Assembly (NCBI GenBank): GCA_017412265.1
Contig: JAFPYK010000068.1
Span: forward strand, 1 to 5,819
Reading direction: 5' to 3'
DNA length: 5,819 bases
Source of the DNA: Lachnospiraceae bacterium
GTDB lineage: Bacteria > Bacillota > Clostridia > Lachnospirales > Lachnospiraceae
Position numbers and translations under genes: made by a program. Below the pieces are notes generated by a model. It was not told the origin of the DNA and ran no database searches. It saw nothing but the letters and a program-made list of their open reading frames with translations. How positions within the stretch are numbered: the stretch's first letter is position 1; each line of letters starts with the position of its first letter. Of this stretch, positions 5,130 through 5,819 are shown one piece after another.

Positions 5130-5320
5130 AGCGCCGCAGAATCAAGAATGTCCCGATCACGGAATACCCGGGGCTGCACCATGAGTGGAGAGTCTGGGAC
5201 ATGGCGGTGGAGGATTTCATCCGCAGGGTGGATCCGGAGACCGTTCGGCGCAGGGATGAAGAACTGAGGAATCGGTGGATGGCGGTGCCCGGAACCTGTG
5301 GGCGTCTCGTGAAAGAGTAA
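5111..5320 (+). CDS. Small hypothetical protein overlapping the end of glpK
   Basis: A 69-codon ORF in a different frame from glpK, starting 19 nt before the glpK stop and ending 14 nt before the lipoprotein gene. The product begins MARPELKRRRIKNVP and is rich in Arg, Glu and Trp, with no membrane helix, signal peptide or cysteine pair; I do not recognise a family. G/C-rich third positions continue throughout it, as in real genes nearby, and without it there would be about 200 nt of non-coding DNA in a tightly packed operon. Against it, GGAGG directly abuts the ATG (no spacer), which is poor for initiation. An in-frame ATG at 5201, with GGAG ten nt upstream, would give a 39-residue product. 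It could be a coupled small protein of the glpK operon or a chance ORF. Confidence 0.5.
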   Translation: MARPELKRRRIKNVPITEYPGLHHEWRVWDMAVEDFIRRVDPETVRRRDEELRNRWMAVPGTCGRLVKE

Positions 5321-5334
5321 GAGGAGAGAAAGAG

Positions 5335-5819
5335 TTGAAAAAATGGATCTTCATGGGAATTGTCTCCCTGCTCTTAGCGGTCATCCTGCCGGGATGTAAG
5401 AAGGAAGAGAAGCCGGAGACCACAAAAGCACAGGAGAGCACTTCGGCGGAAACGTCCGAAGAGACCACCGAGGAAAGACAGGAAGGAATGCTGGTGCCGG
5501 GCCTGCGGTTTGTCGAAAGCGCCGATGCGAAGGGGCGGAAGGGGCTGACAGCGCAGGCTGTCCTGCTTCCTTTTGAGTGGACTCCGGAAGGCCGAGACGC
5601 GGAGGATGTATCGGAAGAGCTGAAGGCGCAGCAGAAGGAAGGTGCGACGGCGCAGAGGACCTTCGACAGCTGGGAGGAGTTGAAGGAGGGGCTGGGTATC
5701 TCCGGACTCAGGAACCGCGTAGAAGAGCTGACCAGGGAGGAGGTTACATTTACAGGGTTGGAGGTGACGGTCACCGCGGACGCGGAAGGCGTCTGGCAGA
5801 GGATCGCCGTGAATGCCCG
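5335..5819 (+). CDS. Secreted lipoprotein of unknown function, 3' end beyond the window
   Basis: The frame is open from TTG at 5335 to the right edge (161 codons). The TTG is chosen because AGGAG lies 8 nt upstream and the resulting N-terminus is a textbook lipoprotein signal: MKKW, a hydrophobic stretch (residues 5-18), then the lipobox LPGC with Cys21 as the lipidated residue. An ATG seven codons in (5353) would remove the positive n-region. After the cysteine comes a hydrophilic linker of about 35 residues rich in Lys, Glu, Thr and Ser (KKEEKPETTKAQESTSAET), which probably tethers a folded domain to the outer face of the membrane. The visible part of that domain (LVPGLRFVESADAKGRKGLT, then VTFTGLEVTVTADAEG) is not one I recognise. 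Codon use matches neighbouring genes. It probably belongs to the glpK transcript, as no terminator or promoter is seen before it. Confidence 0.88.
   Translation, partial: MKKWIFMGIVSLLLAVILPGCKKEEKPETTKAQESTSAETSEETTEERQEGMLVPGLRFVESADAKGRKGLTAQAVLLPFEWTPEGRDAEDVSEELKAQQKEGATAQRTFDSWEELKEGLGISGLRNRVEELTREEVTFTGLEVTVTADAEGVWQRIAVNA

Noticed and set aside
5217..5774. Open frame of 185 codons on the minus strand opposite the lipoprotein gene
   Set aside because: The Ser/Pro/Phe-rich composition is that of a reverse frame, and the plus strand shows a clear signal peptide, lipobox and ribosome binding site.
1..5819. CRISPR arrays, tRNA or rRNA genes, transposases, prophage or defence genes
   Set aside because: None were found on reading both strands. 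The window consists of regulatory and metabolic genes with short intergenic regions.

Overview
The window looks like ordinary chromosomal DNA from a GC-rich member of the Clostridia, probably Lachnospiraceae or a close relative. The grounds are the PhoP/PhoR architecture, strong AGGAGG-type ribosome binding sites, extended -10 promoters with AT-rich spacers, Rho-independent terminators with T-runs, a TTG start on a lipoprotein gene, and G/C-rich third codon positions. The genus cannot be fixed from sequence reading alone.

Left part (1-3440, all minus strand, three transcription units). Read in the direction of transcription, the first unit is a single gene for a soluble PAS-GGDEF diguanylate cyclase (3400-2495), closed by a terminator with a C(UUCG)G loop (2482-2458). 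The second unit is a two-gene phosphate-type two-component system. It has a PhoP/PhoB response regulator (2344-1679) and, 3 nt later, a PhoR-like membrane histidine kinase (1675-317), ending in a strong 14-bp terminator that overlaps the kinase stop codon. The third unit starts at a promoter near 213-256, has a leader of roughly 150 nt, and enters the first 19 codons of a Na+/phosphate cotransporter (59-1) that runs off the left edge. Candidate PhoP boxes (TTTACA-type hexamers in 11-bp register) lie upstream of both phoP and the transporter. The likely circuit is that PhoR senses phosphate limitation, PhoP~P activates its own operon, and PhoP~P induces phosphate uptake.

Middle (3401-3632). 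This is a divergent intergenic region holding an extended -10 promoter for each flanking gene, plus an inverted repeat (ACAGAT-GAA-ATCTGT) that could be an operator on the glpK side.

Right part (3633-5819, all plus strand). A full-length glycerol kinase gene (glpK) overlaps by 19 nt a small unknown ORF of 69 codons. After 14 nt comes a lipoprotein gene with a TTG start, cut by the right edge. GlpK lacks the histidine that HPr phosphorylates in other Firmicutes. In its place it has a Gly-x-Arg loop like the fructose-1,6-bisphosphate site of E. coli GlpK. Neither glpF nor glpD/glpO is in the window. I see no mobile element, CRISPR array, RNA gene or defence system. The interest lies in regulation and in the two unknown genes at the right end.
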